Positions 7,714 to 18,322 of a DNA stretch of 64,000 bases are shown here, one piece after another. Source of the stretch: RSA9 sp036381195 (GTDB lineage Bacteria > Gemmatimonadota > Gemmatimonadetes > Longimicrobiales > RSA9); assembly GCA_036381195.1 (NCBI GenBank), contig DASVDH010000069.1, positions 1 to 64,000 on the forward strand. The letters run 5' to 3'. The stretch's first letter is position 1. The number at the start of each line of letters is the position of its first letter. The translations under genes and the position numbers were made by a program. Below the pieces are notes generated by a model. The model did no database searches. It was not told the origin of the DNA and worked only from the letters and a program-made list of their open reading frames with translations.

Positions 7714-8631
7714 TTACGGCGCCTGCCCTTCGACCATCAGCCGCTCCTGCTTGCGCAGCACCTCGAGCTGGACGGTCTCGTTCTCGCGGTAGCTGGCCAG
7801 GATCTGGCGGAGGTGCGCCGCGTCCTCGACCTTGCGGCCGCCCACACGCTGGATCACGTCCCCGGCGCGCAACTCGAAGGGCGAGTCCTCGTCCACGCGC
7901 ACCACGAGCACGCCTTCTGTGGTGCCGAAGTACTCGCCGAGGTCCGGGTCCAGGTCCGCAACATGGATTCCGAAGCGGGCGTCCGCGCCCCAGCCGAACG
8001 CGAAGGCGTCCACCCGGCGGGGCAGCGCGTCCCTGAGCTCCCGCATGCGGGCCTGCATGCGCTCGAGGTCCTCGTGCGTCCAGGGCGCGCGGATCTCCAG
8101 CACGTCGCGTGTGACCACGTCGGCCGTGCGGCGCTCGCCGTCCCGCAGGTAGTCCACCCGGATCGTGTCTCCAGGCTCCACGTCCCGCATGATCATGGAG
8201 ACGCGCGCCGCGGGGGGCGATTCGTCCTCGTCGATGTCCTCATCGGGCAGCGGCTCCAGCACGCTGCGCCCGTCGATCGCGGTGATGATGTCGCCCGCCC
8301 GCAGGCCGGCCTCCTCGGCCGGAGAGTCCTCGAGGACGCGCTCGATGCGCGCACCGAGAGCCGCGTCCTCCGCGCCCGCCTTCGTCGCGAGCATCACGCC
8401 CATGCGCGCGCGCTGGCCGAACGACAGCACCTGCACCCTCGCTGGCATGCTGACGCACCAGCAGTTCTCCCGCGTCCCCTCGCGCTCCCCCTCCTGGGCG
8501 CTGGCTGGCGCGGCCGCGAGCAGCAGCGCTGCGCCCATCAACGCGACGCGCCGGACTGCCGGGCGCCCGCGTCCAACCCGGGCGGTCGCGCCGCTCACCC
8601 GGGCATCCGTCCAGTCCATGGCCTGGACCAT
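7714..8631 (-). CDS. Secreted two-PDZ-domain protein
   Basis: A 305-residue exported protein. The start used is the ATG at 8631, preceded by AGGAGGA; the longer open frame upstream has no SD. A signal peptide runs to about residue 47 (VALMGAALLLAAAPASA). The first PDZ has MGVMLATKAGAEDAALG and the peptide-groove segment DSPAEEAGLRAGDIITAIDG. The second has FGIHVADLDPDLGEYFG and EDSPFELRAGDVIQRVGG. No protease triad is present, so it is not DegP-like; a scaffold or regulator of envelope proteins is the most that can be said. Confidence 0.85.
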   Translation of the reverse strand: MVQAMDWTDARVSGATARVGRGRPAVRRVALMGAALLLAAAPASAQEGEREGTRENCWCVSMPARVQVLSFGQRARMGVMLATKAGAEDAALGARIERVLEDSPAEEAGLRAGDIITAIDGRSVLEPLPDEDIDEDESPPAARVSMIMRDVEPGDTIRVDYLRDGERRTADVVTRDVLEIRAPWTHEDLERMQARMRELRDALPRRVDAFAFGWGADARFGIHVADLDPDLGEYFGTTEGVLVVRVDEDSPFELRAGDVIQRVGGRKVEDAAHLRQILASYRENETVQLEVLRKQERLMVEGQAP

Positions 8632-8811
8632 GCTTCCTCCTGACGAAAGAGATTCCCGTGCGTGGGACGGCTTCATCTCGGTCCCGCACTGTGGGATGCC
8701 GCCTTCTTCCGCCACGGTTGCCGCGGGGGGCGTGGCGCGCCCCGCGGGGCGGCGCCCACGCCAGTTCCCGCTCCGCCGCCGTGTGCGTCCCGCGTGATTC
8801 CATCCCACATC

Positions 8812-8841
8812 TTGCCCGCCCTTCGACGCCCGCCCTAGGTT
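8812..8841 (+). promoter_or_regulatory. Candidate promoter, TTGCCC-N18-TAGGTT
   Basis: A -35-like TTGCCC (8812-8817) and a -10-like TAGGTTG (8836-8841) are 18 bp apart. The predicted start of transcription falls at about 8848, on the ATG of the next gene, so the message would be leaderless. No Shine-Dalgarno sequence is present there. Confidence 0.5.
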
Positions 8842-8847
8842 GCCCCC

Positions 8848-9189
8848 ATGGAAGCAGCGCTCGTCATCCTCGCCGTCCTGGGTTTCGTGGCCGCGCTGGT
8901 GCGTCTGCTCCGCGCCGGGTTCGGCGCGTTGCGCCACGGCGTGGACGAGTACGTCGCGCGCGAAGCCGCCGAAGTGCGCGCGCGAAGGGGAGATCTGACC
9001 GGCATGGCCGAAGCACAGACCTGGAATCGGGGCGCACGGCGCGCGCGCATCCGCGCGCTCGCGCTCGTGGCGCTCTGGCTGGCGCTGCTCGTCGCGCCGG
9101 CGTTCACGCCCTGGGCCCGCGAGCTCTACGCCGCTTGCTCGCTGCTCTGGCTCTTTCCCCGCGTCCGCCCCGCGTTGCGGCCCCGATGA
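8848..9189 (+). CDS. Small membrane protein of unknown function
   Basis: A 113-residue protein not recognised as any family. It has an N-terminal membrane segment (AALVILAVLGFVAALVRLL), a charged Ala/Arg/Glu-rich middle that looks helical and cytoplasmic (VAREAAEVRARRGDL), and a second hydrophobic region around residues 70-100. Its stop overlaps the rnz start (ATGA), so it heads the rnz-tyrA-aroA-cmk run. No SD precedes the ATG, in keeping with a leaderless message. Confidence 0.7.
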   Translation: MEAALVILAVLGFVAALVRLLRAGFGALRHGVDEYVAREAAEVRARRGDLTGMAEAQTWNRGARRARIRALALVALWLALLVAPAFTPWARELYAACSLLWLFPRVRPALRPR

Positions 9190-10109
9190 TCCGCGTCACA
9201 TTCCTGGGCACCGCTGCCAGCCGCCCGACAGTCGGGCGCAACGTCAGCTCGATCCTGGTCAACCGCGAGGGCGAGCTGCTCATGTTCGACTGCGGCGAGG
9301 GCACGCAGCGGCAGATGATGCGGTTCGGCACCGGCTTCACCGTGCGGGACGTCTTCGTCACCCACATGCACGCGGACCACTTCCTCGGCATCATCGGCCT
9401 GCTCCGCACCATGGGGCTCCAGGGCCGCGAGGAGCCCATCGCGTTGTGGGCGCCGGTCGGCGGCGGCTCGATCCTGCACGACGCGGTGAACCTCGGCGTC
9501 GAGCGCGTGCCGTTCGGCATCGAGATCCGCGAGCTCGAGCCGGAGCAGCGCGTCGAGCGCGACGGCTACGACATCATCGCGTACCGCTCGCAGCACGGCG
9601 GCCGCTCGCTCGGCTTCGTGCTGGCGGAGCACGAGCGCCGCGGCCGCTTCAATCCGGAGCGTGCGCGGGAGTTGGGCGTGCCCGAGGGGCCGCTCTTCGG
9701 CCGCCTGCACCGGGGCGAGAGCGTCGAGGTGGGCGGGCGCATCGTCCGCCCCGAGGAGGTGGTGGGCCCGCCGCGCCCCGGCCGCCGCCTGGTCTACACG
9801 GGAGACACACGGCCCACGCGCCGGACCATCGAGCTGGCGCGGGGGGCTGACCTGCTGATCCACGACGCGACCTTCGGTGAGGAGGAGGCGGACCGCGCGC
9901 GCGCGACCGGCCACTCGACGGCCCGGGAGGCCGCCGAGGTGGCGCGCAAAGCCGGCGCGTTGCGGCTCGCGTTGACCCACATCTCCTCCCGCTACGCGGA
10001 GGATCCGCGCGCGCTCGAGCGCGAGGCGCGCGCCGTCTTCCCGGGCGCGTTCGTGGCCTATGACGGACTGGAGATCGAGCTGCCGTATCGCCAGGAGGAC
10101 GAGGGGTGA
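9186..10109 (+). CDS. rnz: Ribonuclease Z (tRNA 3' endonuclease)
   Basis: RNase Z trims the 3' trailer from tRNA precursors. That matters here because neither tRNA in the window encodes its CCA. The 307-residue length matches the family. It starts with the strand VTFLGTAASRPTVGRN, has the zinc motif THMHADH at residues 59-65, a later ligand-bearing VYTGDTRP, the DLLIHDATFGEEE block, and TGHSTAREAAEVA and LTHISSRY near the C-terminus. Start and stop both overlap neighbouring genes by four bases. Confidence 0.96.
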   Translation: MIRVTFLGTAASRPTVGRNVSSILVNREGELLMFDCGEGTQRQMMRFGTGFTVRDVFVTHMHADHFLGIIGLLRTMGLQGREEPIALWAPVGGGSILHDAVNLGVERVPFGIEIRELEPEQRVERDGYDIIAYRSQHGGRSLGFVLAEHERRGRFNPERARELGVPEGPLFGRLHRGESVEVGGRIVRPEEVVGPPRPGRRLVYTGDTRPTRRTIELARGADLLIHDATFGEEEADRARATGHSTAREAAEVARKAGALRLALTHISSRYAEDPRALEREARAVFPGAFVAYDGLEIELPYRQEDEG

Positions 10110-10996
10110 GCCCGGCCGCGGAGCACGGGTTCCGCCGGGTGGCGATCATCGGGCTCGGCCTCATGGGCGGCTCGCTCGCCCTCGCCCTGCGCCGCCTGCC
10201 GGCGCCGCCCCGCATCGCGGCGTCCACCGCGCACGCGGCGGATCTCGACCGCGCGCTCGCGCTCGGCATCGTGGACGACGCCGCGAACGATCCGGCCGCC
10301 GTGCTCCCGGAGGCGGACCTCGTCGTCTACGCGACGCCCGTGGGCGCCACGCTCGAGCTGCTGGGCGCGCACCGGGAGCTGTACGCGGGCGACGCCGTGC
10401 TGACCGACCTGGGCAGCGTCAAGCGCCCCGTCGTGAGCCGGGCGCGCGCGCTCGGGCTCGCCGGCCGGTTCGTGGGCGGCCATCCCATGACCGGATCCCA
10501 CCGCTCCGGCCTCGCCGCCGCACGCGCCGGGCTCTACGACGGCGCGCGGGTGTGGCTGACGCCGGCCGCCGGCTCGGGCGCCGGCGGTGCGCCGGGGCGT
10601 TCCGCGGCGGCGAGCGCCGCGCTCGACCGCGTCGCGGCCCTGTGGCGGGGGCTCGGCGCGCACCCGGCCGTCACCGGTGCCGAGGAGCACGACTGGCTGA
10701 TGGCCTGGGCGAGCCACCTGCCCCAGCTCGGGGCGTCCGGCCTCGCCGGCGCGCTGGCGCGTGCCGGCATCGCCCGCACGGACCTGGGGCCCGGCGGCGC
10801 CGACGCGACGCGCATCGCGGCGGGCTCGCCGGCCCTGTGGGCCGACATCCTGCTCCACAACGCCGACCTGCTGCGCCGCCCGCTGGAGGAGCTGCGCGGC
10901 GTGCTCGCCGAGCTCGCCGACGCGCTCGAGCGGGGGGACCGTGAGATGCTGCAAGGCCTGCTCGCGCGCGCGAGCGCCTGGCGCGCGGAGGATTGA
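10106..10996 (+). CDS. tyrA: Prephenate dehydrogenase
   Basis: TyrA oxidatively decarboxylates prephenate to 4-hydroxyphenylpyruvate for tyrosine. The 296-residue protein begins with the dinucleotide fold AIIGLGLMGGSLALAL, followed by DLVVYATPVG, TDLGSVKRPVV and the substrate segment GGHPMTGSHRSG. The GTG start overlaps the rnz stop. No ACT or chorismate mutase domain is attached. The next gene, aroA, supplies the same pathway. Confidence 0.93.
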   Translation: MSPAAEHGFRRVAIIGLGLMGGSLALALRRLPAPPRIAASTAHAADLDRALALGIVDDAANDPAAVLPEADLVVYATPVGATLELLGAHRELYAGDAVLTDLGSVKRPVVSRARALGLAGRFVGGHPMTGSHRSGLAAARAGLYDGARVWLTPAAGSGAGGAPGRSAAASAALDRVAALWRGLGAHPAVTGAEEHDWLMAWASHLPQLGASGLAGALARAGIARTDLGPGGADATRIAAGSPALWADILLHNADLLRRPLEELRGVLAELADALERGDREMLQGLLARASAWRAED

Positions 10997-12298
10997 ATGC
11001 CCGACAACACTCGCTGCGACCTGCGCGTCCCCGGGGACAAATCCATCACGCACCGCGCCCTCATCCTGGCCGCGCTCGCGCGCGGCGCGAGCCAGCTGCG
11101 CGGCCTGCTGTCCGCCGCGGACACGCAGTCCACTGCGGCCGTGCTGCGTGCCCTGGGCGTTTCCTTGCCCCCGTTGCCGGAGGACGGCTCGCCAGTCGTG
11201 GTCGTCAGCCAGGGGCCGCGGCCACTCCGGCCGCCGGCCGCGCCCCTCGACTGCGGCAACAGCGGCACCACCGCCCGGCTGATGCTCGGCGTCCTCGCCG
11301 GGCACCCGTTCCAGGCCGTCCTGACCGGAGACGCCTCGCTCCGCGGCCGGCCCATGCGCCGCGTCACCGACCCGCTGTCCCGCATGGGCGCGCGCTTCGT
11401 CGAGCTGGGCGAGCCGGACCGCCTGCCCATCCAGGTCGAGGGCGGGCCGCTGCGGCCCATCCGGCACCGCAGCCCGCACGCCAGCGCCCAGGTGAAGAGC
11501 GCGCTGCTGCTCGCGGGCTTCACGGGCGGCGCGCGGGTCGAGGTCGTCGAGCCCGCGCTCTCCCGCGACCACACCGAGCGGCTGCTCCGCGCGATGGGCG
11601 CCGACCTGAACGTCGAGACCGGACCGGAGGGCGCGCGCATCACCTTCGACCCGCCGTCATTCCTCGAGCCCCTCGACCTCGCCGTCCCCGGCGACTTCTC
11701 CTCCGCGGCGTTCTTCGTGGCCCTGGCCCTCCTCTCCAGGGCCGGCCCCCTGCGGATCGCGCGCGTGGGCGTCAACCCCACGCGCACCGGCCTGCTCTCC
11801 GTGCTGGAGCGGATGGGCGGCCGCTTCGTGCTCCAGGACTCGTGCGAGGTCTGCGGCGAGCCCGCCTCGGACCTGTTCGTGTGGCCGGCGGAGCTGCAGG
11901 GGACCGAGGTCGGGGCCGCGGAGATCCCCGCCCTGATCGACGAGATCCCCGTGCTCGCCATCCTGGCGGCCCGGGCGCATGGCGAGACCCGGATCACCGG
12001 CGCCGCCGAGCTACGCGTCAAGGAAACCGACCGGCTGGCGGCCCTCGCCGCCAATCTGCGCGCCATCGGCGTCGAGGCCGGGGAGCTGGCCGATGGCCTG
12101 GTCATCCGCGGCACGGACGCCCCGCTCGCCGGCCGCGTCCGCGCCTTCGGCGATCACCGCATCGCCATGGCGTTCGGCGTGCTCGCCGCGCTGCCCGGCC
12201 AGCGCATCGAGATCGACGACCCCGGCGTCGTCGCGATCAGCAATCCCGCCTTCTGGACGGACATCCGCCGCGTCGCCGCGGCATTGGAGCGCCCATGA
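10997..12298 (+). CDS. aroA: 3-Phosphoshikimate 1-carboxyvinyltransferase (EPSP synthase)
   Basis: AroA joins phosphoenolpyruvate to shikimate 3-phosphate. The 433-residue protein shows RVPGDKSITHRALILAAL at the N-terminus, LDCGNSGTTARLMLGVL around residue 90, SAQVKSALLLAG, and the C-terminal RVKETDRLAALAANL and FGDHRIAMAFGVLA. It starts immediately after the tyrA stop and overlaps cmk, an order (tyrA-aroA-cmk-rpsA) found in many bacteria. Confidence 0.97.
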   Translation: MPDNTRCDLRVPGDKSITHRALILAALARGASQLRGLLSAADTQSTAAVLRALGVSLPPLPEDGSPVVVVSQGPRPLRPPAAPLDCGNSGTTARLMLGVLAGHPFQAVLTGDASLRGRPMRRVTDPLSRMGARFVELGEPDRLPIQVEGGPLRPIRHRSPHASAQVKSALLLAGFTGGARVEVVEPALSRDHTERLLRAMGADLNVETGPEGARITFDPPSFLEPLDLAVPGDFSSAAFFVALALLSRAGPLRIARVGVNPTRTGLLSVLERMGGRFVLQDSCEVCGEPASDLFVWPAELQGTEVGAAEIPALIDEIPVLAILAARAHGETRITGAAELRVKETDRLAALAANLRAIGVEAGELADGLVIRGTDAPLAGRVRAFGDHRIAMAFGVLAALPGQRIEIDDPGVVAISNPAFWTDIRRVAAALERP

Positions 12299-12996
12299 TC
12301 ATCGCGATCGACGGCCCGGCCGGATCCGGGAAGACCTCGACCGCCCACGCCGTGGCCGAACGACTCGGCTTCCGCCACCTCGAGACCGGCGCCTTCTACC
12401 GCGCCATCACGCTCGCCGCGCTGCGCGCCGGCATCCGGCCGGAGGCGTGGGGCGATCTCAAGGGGGAGGACCTCGAGCGCTTCCGCTTCGAGGCCAGGCC
12501 CGGCGACCTCGACTTCCGCTTCTTTCTCGGCGACGAGGACGTGACGGACGTCCTGTACGGGGAGGAGGTCACCTCCCACGTCTCCGAGATGGCTCAGGTC
12601 CCCGCCGTCCGGGCATGGCTCCTCGGCCGGCAGCGCGCCGCCGCCCGCGGCGCCGACGTCGTCGCCGACGGCCGCGACATCGGGACCATCGTCTTTCCCA
12701 ACGCCGAGCTCAAGGTCTTCGTGACCGCGCGGCCGGAGGTCCGCGCGGTGCGCCGGCTGCGCCAGCGCGGGGTGGCCGATCCGGGGCCGGCCGAGATCGC
12801 GGCCGAGACCGCGCGCCTGGTCGAGCGCGACCGCCGCGACAGCAGCCGCGCCGTCGCGCCCCTCCGCCGCGCGCCCGATGCCGTGGTCGTGGACACCACG
12901 AACCTGACTTTCGATCAACAGGTCGATCGCATCGTGTCGCTCGTGGGCCGCCGCGGCCCGCGGGGCCAGGCCGGCGGGAGCCGCGACAACACGTAA
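12295..12996 (+). CDS. cmk: Cytidylate kinase
   Basis: Cmk phosphorylates CMP and dCMP. The 233-residue protein has the P-loop AIDGPAGSGKTSTAHAVA, LETGAFYRAITLAAL for the nucleoside site, VVADGRDIGTIVFPNAELK, and RDRRDSSRAVAPL in the lid. The ATG at 12295 overlaps the aroA stop. The gene ends four bases before the rpsA promoter, so it is the last gene of the aromatic run. Confidence 0.97.
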   Translation: MIIAIDGPAGSGKTSTAHAVAERLGFRHLETGAFYRAITLAALRAGIRPEAWGDLKGEDLERFRFEARPGDLDFRFFLGDEDVTDVLYGEEVTSHVSEMAQVPAVRAWLLGRQRAAARGADVVADGRDIGTIVFPNAELKVFVTARPEVRAVRRLRQRGVADPGPAEIAAETARLVERDRRDSSRAVAPLRRAPDAVVVDTTNLTFDQQVDRIVSLVGRRGPRGQAGGSRDNT

Positions 12997-13000
12997 GAGG

Positions 13001-13029
13001 TTGACATCACGACACTTTTCGGCTATACT
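13001..13029 (+). promoter_or_regulatory. Promoter of rpsA, TTGACA-N17-TATACT
   Basis: The sequence has a perfect -35 TTGACA (13001-13006), a 17-bp spacer and a -10 TATACT (13024-13029). Transcription would begin near 13036, leaving a leader of about 130 nt before rpsA. It is the closest match to the sigma-70 consensus in the window, as expected for a highly expressed ribosomal protein gene. Confidence 0.85.
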
Positions 13030-13072
13030 CCTGGCTTACGCCACGGTCGGCGCAAGCATACGACCCGACGCC

Positions 13073-13103
13073 GAGGGGGCGACGTCCAACGCGCCCTCTT
13101 TTT
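13073..13103 (+). terminator. Hairpin with T-run in the rpsA leader (possible attenuator)
   Basis: GAGGGGGCG (13073-13081) pairs with CGCGCCCTC (13090-13098) as 5 + 3 bp around one mismatch, and TTTTT follows at 13099-13103. It lies about 40 nt inside the predicted rpsA transcript, after the promoter. It therefore cannot simply end the cmk message without also affecting rpsA. Confidence 0.55.
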
Positions 13104-13164
13104 CTGTCCACCTCAACCCCCGCGACGGTCCGCGGGGCGAAACGACCCGAAGGAGCCCCAGTCC

Positions 13165-15066
13165 ATGGCCGATCAGGAAGCCCGCAACCCCGAGACGACC
13201 GCGACCGGCGAGAACGGCCCCGGCGTCACCGCCGAGGTACGTGAGCGCCGTCCCCCGCGCAGGCGCGCCGAGCCCGCCCGCTTCCGGGTCCTCGACGAGG
13301 AGGAGTACTCGCCCGAGGATTACCAGGCGATGCTCGAGCTCTACGAGGAGACGCTCACCAACATCGAGGAAGGTGAGATCGTGCGCGCGAAGGTCCTGCG
13401 CGTCACGGACAACGCCGTCATCCTCGATGTCGGCTTCAAGAGCGAGGGCGCCGTCCCGCGCGATGAGTTCAAGAATCCGGACGCACTCCAGCCGGGCGAC
13501 GAGGTCGAGGTCTTCCTCGAGAACCTCGAGGACCAGGACGGCGTCGTCGTCCTCTCCAAGAAGAAGGCAGACTTCCTGCGCGTCTGGGAGAAGATCAAGC
13601 ACGCCTACGAGAACGACGAGAAGGTGCCCGGCACGCTGGTCCGCAAGATCAAGGGCGGCGTCACCGTGGACCTCATGGGCGTGGACGCCTTCCTGCCCGG
13701 CTCGCAGATCGCGCTGCGCCGCGTCCCCAACATCGAGGACCTGATCGGCCAGACGTACGAGTTCAAGATCATCAAGCTGAACAAGCGGCGGCGCAACATC
13801 GTCGTGAGCCGGCGGGTGATCCTCGAGCAGGAGCGCGAGCAGAAGCGGGAGCAGCTCGTCAAGGAGCTGCTGGTCGGCCAGGTGCGCCGCGGCGTGGTCA
13901 AGAACGTCACCGACTTCGGCGCCTTCATCGACCTGGGCGGCCTGGACGGCTTGCTGCACATCACCGACATGAGCTGGGGGCGTGTCGGCCACCCGTCCGA
14001 GATCGTCCAGATCGGCGACGAGCTGGATGTCAAGGTGCTGGACATCGACTGGGAGCGCGAGCGCATCTCGCTGGGGCTCAAGCAGCTCCTCCCGTACCCG
14101 TGGAAGGACGTGGAGCGCAAGTACCCGGTCGGCGCGCGCGTGCGCGGCAAGGTCGTCTCGATCACGAACTACGGCGCGTTCATCGAGCTGGAGAAGGGGA
14201 TCGAGGGCCTGGTCCACATCAGCGAGATGAGCTGGACGCGCAACGTCAAGCACCCCTCGAAGCTGGTCAACATCGGGGACGAGATCGAGGCCGTCGTCCT
14301 CAAGGTGGACCGGGACGAGGAGAAGATCTCGCTGGGCATGAAGCAGATCGAGGAGGACCCCTGGCTCGCGCTGCCGCTCAAGTACCCGACGGGCACGCGT
14401 GTCACCGGCAAGGTTCGGAACCTCACCTCGTTCGGCGCGTTCGTCGAGATCGAGCCCGGCATCGATGGGCTCATCCACATCTCGGACATGAGCTGGACCA
14501 AGCGCGTCCAGCACCCCTCCGAGGTCTTGCGCAAGGGCGACGAGGTCGAGGTCGTGGTGCTCGGCGTGGACAGCGAGAACAAGCGGATCTCGCTCGGCCT
14601 CAAGCAGACCGAGGACGACCCGTGGATGCGCATCTCGGAGCGGTACGCGCCGGGCGTCGAGGCCCGCGGCCGCATCGTCCGCCTGCTGGACAAGGGCGTG
14701 GTCGTGGACCTGGGCGAGGACATCGAGGGCTTCGTCCCGATCAGCCACCTCGGCATCGAGAACATCCAGGACCCGGCGGACCACTTCCGCGAGGGCCAGG
14801 AGCTGGAGCTCCGCGTGCTCGAGTCGGACGCGGTCAACCGCCGCATCGTGCTGACGGTGACGGCCGTCCCGGAGTTCGAGGGCGGCGCCACGCCGGAGGG
14901 CACGGAGCTGCAGGTCGAGACCGAGGTCCGGCCGACCGAGGAGCAGATCGAGGCGCAGGCCGCGGCGCCGGAGTCCGTCGCCGTGGACGATGCGGTCCCA
15001 CCGGACGTGGCCGCCGGTCCGGCCCCGGCGGGCGAGGTCGCCGAGGAGGAAGAGAGCGCGGAGTAG
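13165..15066 (+). CDS. rpsA: 30S ribosomal protein S1
   Basis: S1 helps the 30S subunit bind and unfold mRNA. The 633-residue protein has six S1 (OB-fold) repeats, starting near residues 70, 155, 237, 323, 410 and 497. Repeats 3-5 are the most regular (for example VTDFGAFIDLGGLDGLLHI, ITNYGAFIELEKGIEGLVHI). The ends are an acidic/Arg-rich N-terminus and a Pro/Ala/Glu tail of about 65 residues. GAAGGAG lies nine bases before the ATG. It is transcribed alone, between a consensus promoter and a strong terminator. Confidence 0.97.
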   Translation: MADQEARNPETTATGENGPGVTAEVRERRPPRRRAEPARFRVLDEEEYSPEDYQAMLELYEETLTNIEEGEIVRAKVLRVTDNAVILDVGFKSEGAVPRDEFKNPDALQPGDEVEVFLENLEDQDGVVVLSKKKADFLRVWEKIKHAYENDEKVPGTLVRKIKGGVTVDLMGVDAFLPGSQIALRRVPNIEDLIGQTYEFKIIKLNKRRRNIVVSRRVILEQEREQKREQLVKELLVGQVRRGVVKNVTDFGAFIDLGGLDGLLHITDMSWGRVGHPSEIVQIGDELDVKVLDIDWERERISLGLKQLLPYPWKDVERKYPVGARVRGKVVSITNYGAFIELEKGIEGLVHISEMSWTRNVKHPSKLVNIGDEIEAVVLKVDRDEEKISLGMKQIEEDPWLALPLKYPTGTRVTGKVRNLTSFGAFVEIEPGIDGLIHISDMSWTKRVQHPSEVLRKGDEVEVVVLGVDSENKRISLGLKQTEDDPWMRISERYAPGVEARGRIVRLLDKGVVVDLGEDIEGFVPISHLGIENIQDPADHFREGQELELRVLESDAVNRRIVLTVTAVPEFEGGATPEGTELQVETEVRPTEEQIEAQAAAPESVAVDDAVPPDVAAGPAPAGEVAEEEESAE

Positions 15067-15115
15067 GCGGCCTGGCCGCGCCGCGGCAGCGGCGCAGGCT
15101 CGCCGCCGTGCGAGG

Positions 15116-15154
15116 GACGGACCCGGTCGCCCGACCGGGGCCGTCTCTTTTTTT
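15116..15154 (+). terminator. Intrinsic terminator of rpsA
   Basis: GACGG-A-CCCGGTC (15116-15128) pairs with GACCGGG-G-CCGTC (15133-15145): 12 bp around one mismatch with a GCCC loop. It is followed by TC and seven T (15148-15154). This is a textbook factor-independent terminator 50 bp after the rpsA stop. Confidence 0.92.
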
Positions 15155-15176
15155 GCGCCTCCCCGCGGGGTATCTT
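15148..15176 (+). promoter_or_regulatory. Candidate promoter of the lipoprotein-pccB pair
   Basis: TATCTTG (15171-15177) fits the TAnnTTG pattern seen elsewhere. Seventeen bases upstream is only the T-run of the rpsA terminator (TTTTTT), which could act as a poor -35. A start near 15183 would leave about 30 nt before the GTG, enough for the AGGAGAGG site at 15195. Confidence 0.4.
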
Positions 15177-15213
15177 GTCCCGACCGCAACCCGCAGGAGA
15201 GGCGATCGATACC

Positions 15214-16734
15214 GTGAGAATGGTCGAAGTTCAGCGGATGTTCCGGGGCGCCGCGGTCGCAGTGCTGCTGGTCGCGGCGGCCTGCCAGACGGCCGGGCCG
15301 CGCCCGGCCGGCAGGGACACCGTGCCGCCGCTTTCCGCGGCGGGCGCGACCCTGCAGGAGCAGCGCGAGGCGGCGGACTTGCTGGCGCAGGCGCGCGCCG
15401 CCCTGAACGCGGGCGACGCCGTGACGGCGCGCCGGCTCGCGGAGGAGGTGGTGGAGCGCTACCCCGGCACGAGCTCCTCCTCGCCCGCGCTGCTGCTCGC
15501 GGCGCGCGCGGCGCACGCGGCGCAGGATCACGAGGCGGCGCTGGAAATGGCCGAACGCTACGCCGGCCTGCTCCCGCCGGGCTCGCCCGATGCCCTTCCT
15601 GCGCTGGCCCTCGCGGACAGCGCCCGAGCCGCGCTGGACGCGGCCGCGCCGGTCATCATCGGCGCGATCCTGCCGCAGTCCGGCTCGCCCTACCTCAAGC
15701 AGTACGCGGACCAGGTGCTCGAGGGCATCCGCCTCGCCGCGCAGCGCGATTCCGCGTCGGGTGGGCGTCCCATCGAGCTGGTCATCCTCGACGACGCCGG
15801 CGATCCCGCGCTCGCGGCGGAGCAGCTCCGCGAGCTGGAGCGCCGCGGCGCCGTGGCCGTCGTGGGCCCCCTGCTCGGACCCGCGCTCGCGGCCGCGGCG
15901 CGGGCGCGTTCGGACAGCGCGCTCGTCCTGATCAGCCCCACGGCGCCTGACGCCGGGATCGAGCTGGCCAACGTCTACTCGCTCGTGGCGGCGGACACGC
16001 GCGGCGCGGAGGCGCTGGCCGCGTACGCGGCCCGTACGGGCCTGGAGCGGGTGGCGATGCTCTATCCCCGCACGCGGCAGCCGCAGGCGGACGCCTTCGC
16101 GGCCACGCTCGCGCGGCTCGGCGGGCACGTGGTCGCGGCCGTGCCGTACGATTCCGGCACGACCACCTTCGGCACGCAGCTCCGCGAGATCGCGGACTCC
16201 GCCCCGCAGGCGCTGTTCGTCCCGGCGCCCGAGCGGGATGTCCGGCAGATCGCGCCGCAGATCGCGTTCTACGGGCTCTCGCAGTTCGGCGTGCAGGTGC
16301 TGGGCACGGAGGCCTGGGCCTCCGAGGAGGTCCGCCGCCTCGTGGACCGCCGCTACCTGGACGGCGTCATCGCTGCCACGCCGCTCCACAAGCCGAGCCC
16401 CGACATGGGCTGGCAGGCCTTCACGCAGCGCTACGAGTCCACCTACCGGCGCACGCTGACCAGCGAGCTGCCCGCGCTGGGGTACGACGCGGTCCAGCTC
16501 CTGATCGAGGCGCTCGGCCCCGACCGCCCGGCGCCGGACGAGCTCGCCCGGCGCGTCGCGGCCCTCGCCGACCTGCGCGGCGCGACGGGCATCCTCTCGA
16601 TCCGGGATGGCGGCGTGACCCGCCGCCCGTTCCTCGTGCGCATCGAGGCCGGGGAGCTGATCCCCATCGGGAGCTACGCCGTGCCGGGGCCGGAGGGCCC
16701 CTCGCCCCCGCCCCCGCCCCGGCCCTGGCTCTGA
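15214..16734 (+). CDS. Periplasmic-binding-fold lipoprotein (LppC/LivK-like)
   Basis: A 506-residue lipoprotein. The signal segment AAVAVLLVAAACQT ends at Cys24. Residues about 45-140 are Ala-rich helices with a TPR look (QAREALNAG-like repeats, EEVVERYPGTSSSSPALLLA). From about 145 a type I periplasmic-binding domain follows: VIIGAILPQSGSPYLKQYAD, VAVVGPLLGPALAAAAR, VLISPTAPDAG and LGYDAVQLLIEAL. TPR plus binding fold is the layout of LpoA/LppC activators of penicillin-binding proteins, although a ligand-binding role is equally possible. The GTG at 15214 was chosen for its AGGAGAGG site; ATG at 15220 is an alternative. Its stop is one base before the pccB ATG. Confidence 0.8.
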   Translation: MRMVEVQRMFRGAAVAVLLVAAACQTAGPRPAGRDTVPPLSAAGATLQEQREAADLLAQARAALNAGDAVTARRLAEEVVERYPGTSSSSPALLLAARAAHAAQDHEAALEMAERYAGLLPPGSPDALPALALADSARAALDAAAPVIIGAILPQSGSPYLKQYADQVLEGIRLAAQRDSASGGRPIELVILDDAGDPALAAEQLRELERRGAVAVVGPLLGPALAAAARARSDSALVLISPTAPDAGIELANVYSLVAADTRGAEALAAYAARTGLERVAMLYPRTRQPQADAFAATLARLGGHVVAAVPYDSGTTTFGTQLREIADSAPQALFVPAPERDVRQIAPQIAFYGLSQFGVQVLGTEAWASEEVRRLVDRRYLDGVIAATPLHKPSPDMGWQAFTQRYESTYRRTLTSELPALGYDAVQLLIEALGPDRPAPDELARRVAALADLRGATGILSIRDGGVTRRPFLVRIEAGELIPIGSYAVPGPEGPSPPPPPRPWL

Positions 16735-16735
16735 C

Positions 16736-18286
<1,551 letters not shown>

Positions 18287-18322
18287 GGCCAGGGCAGGGG
18301 CGAGGGCGGGGGAGATCCGGGA

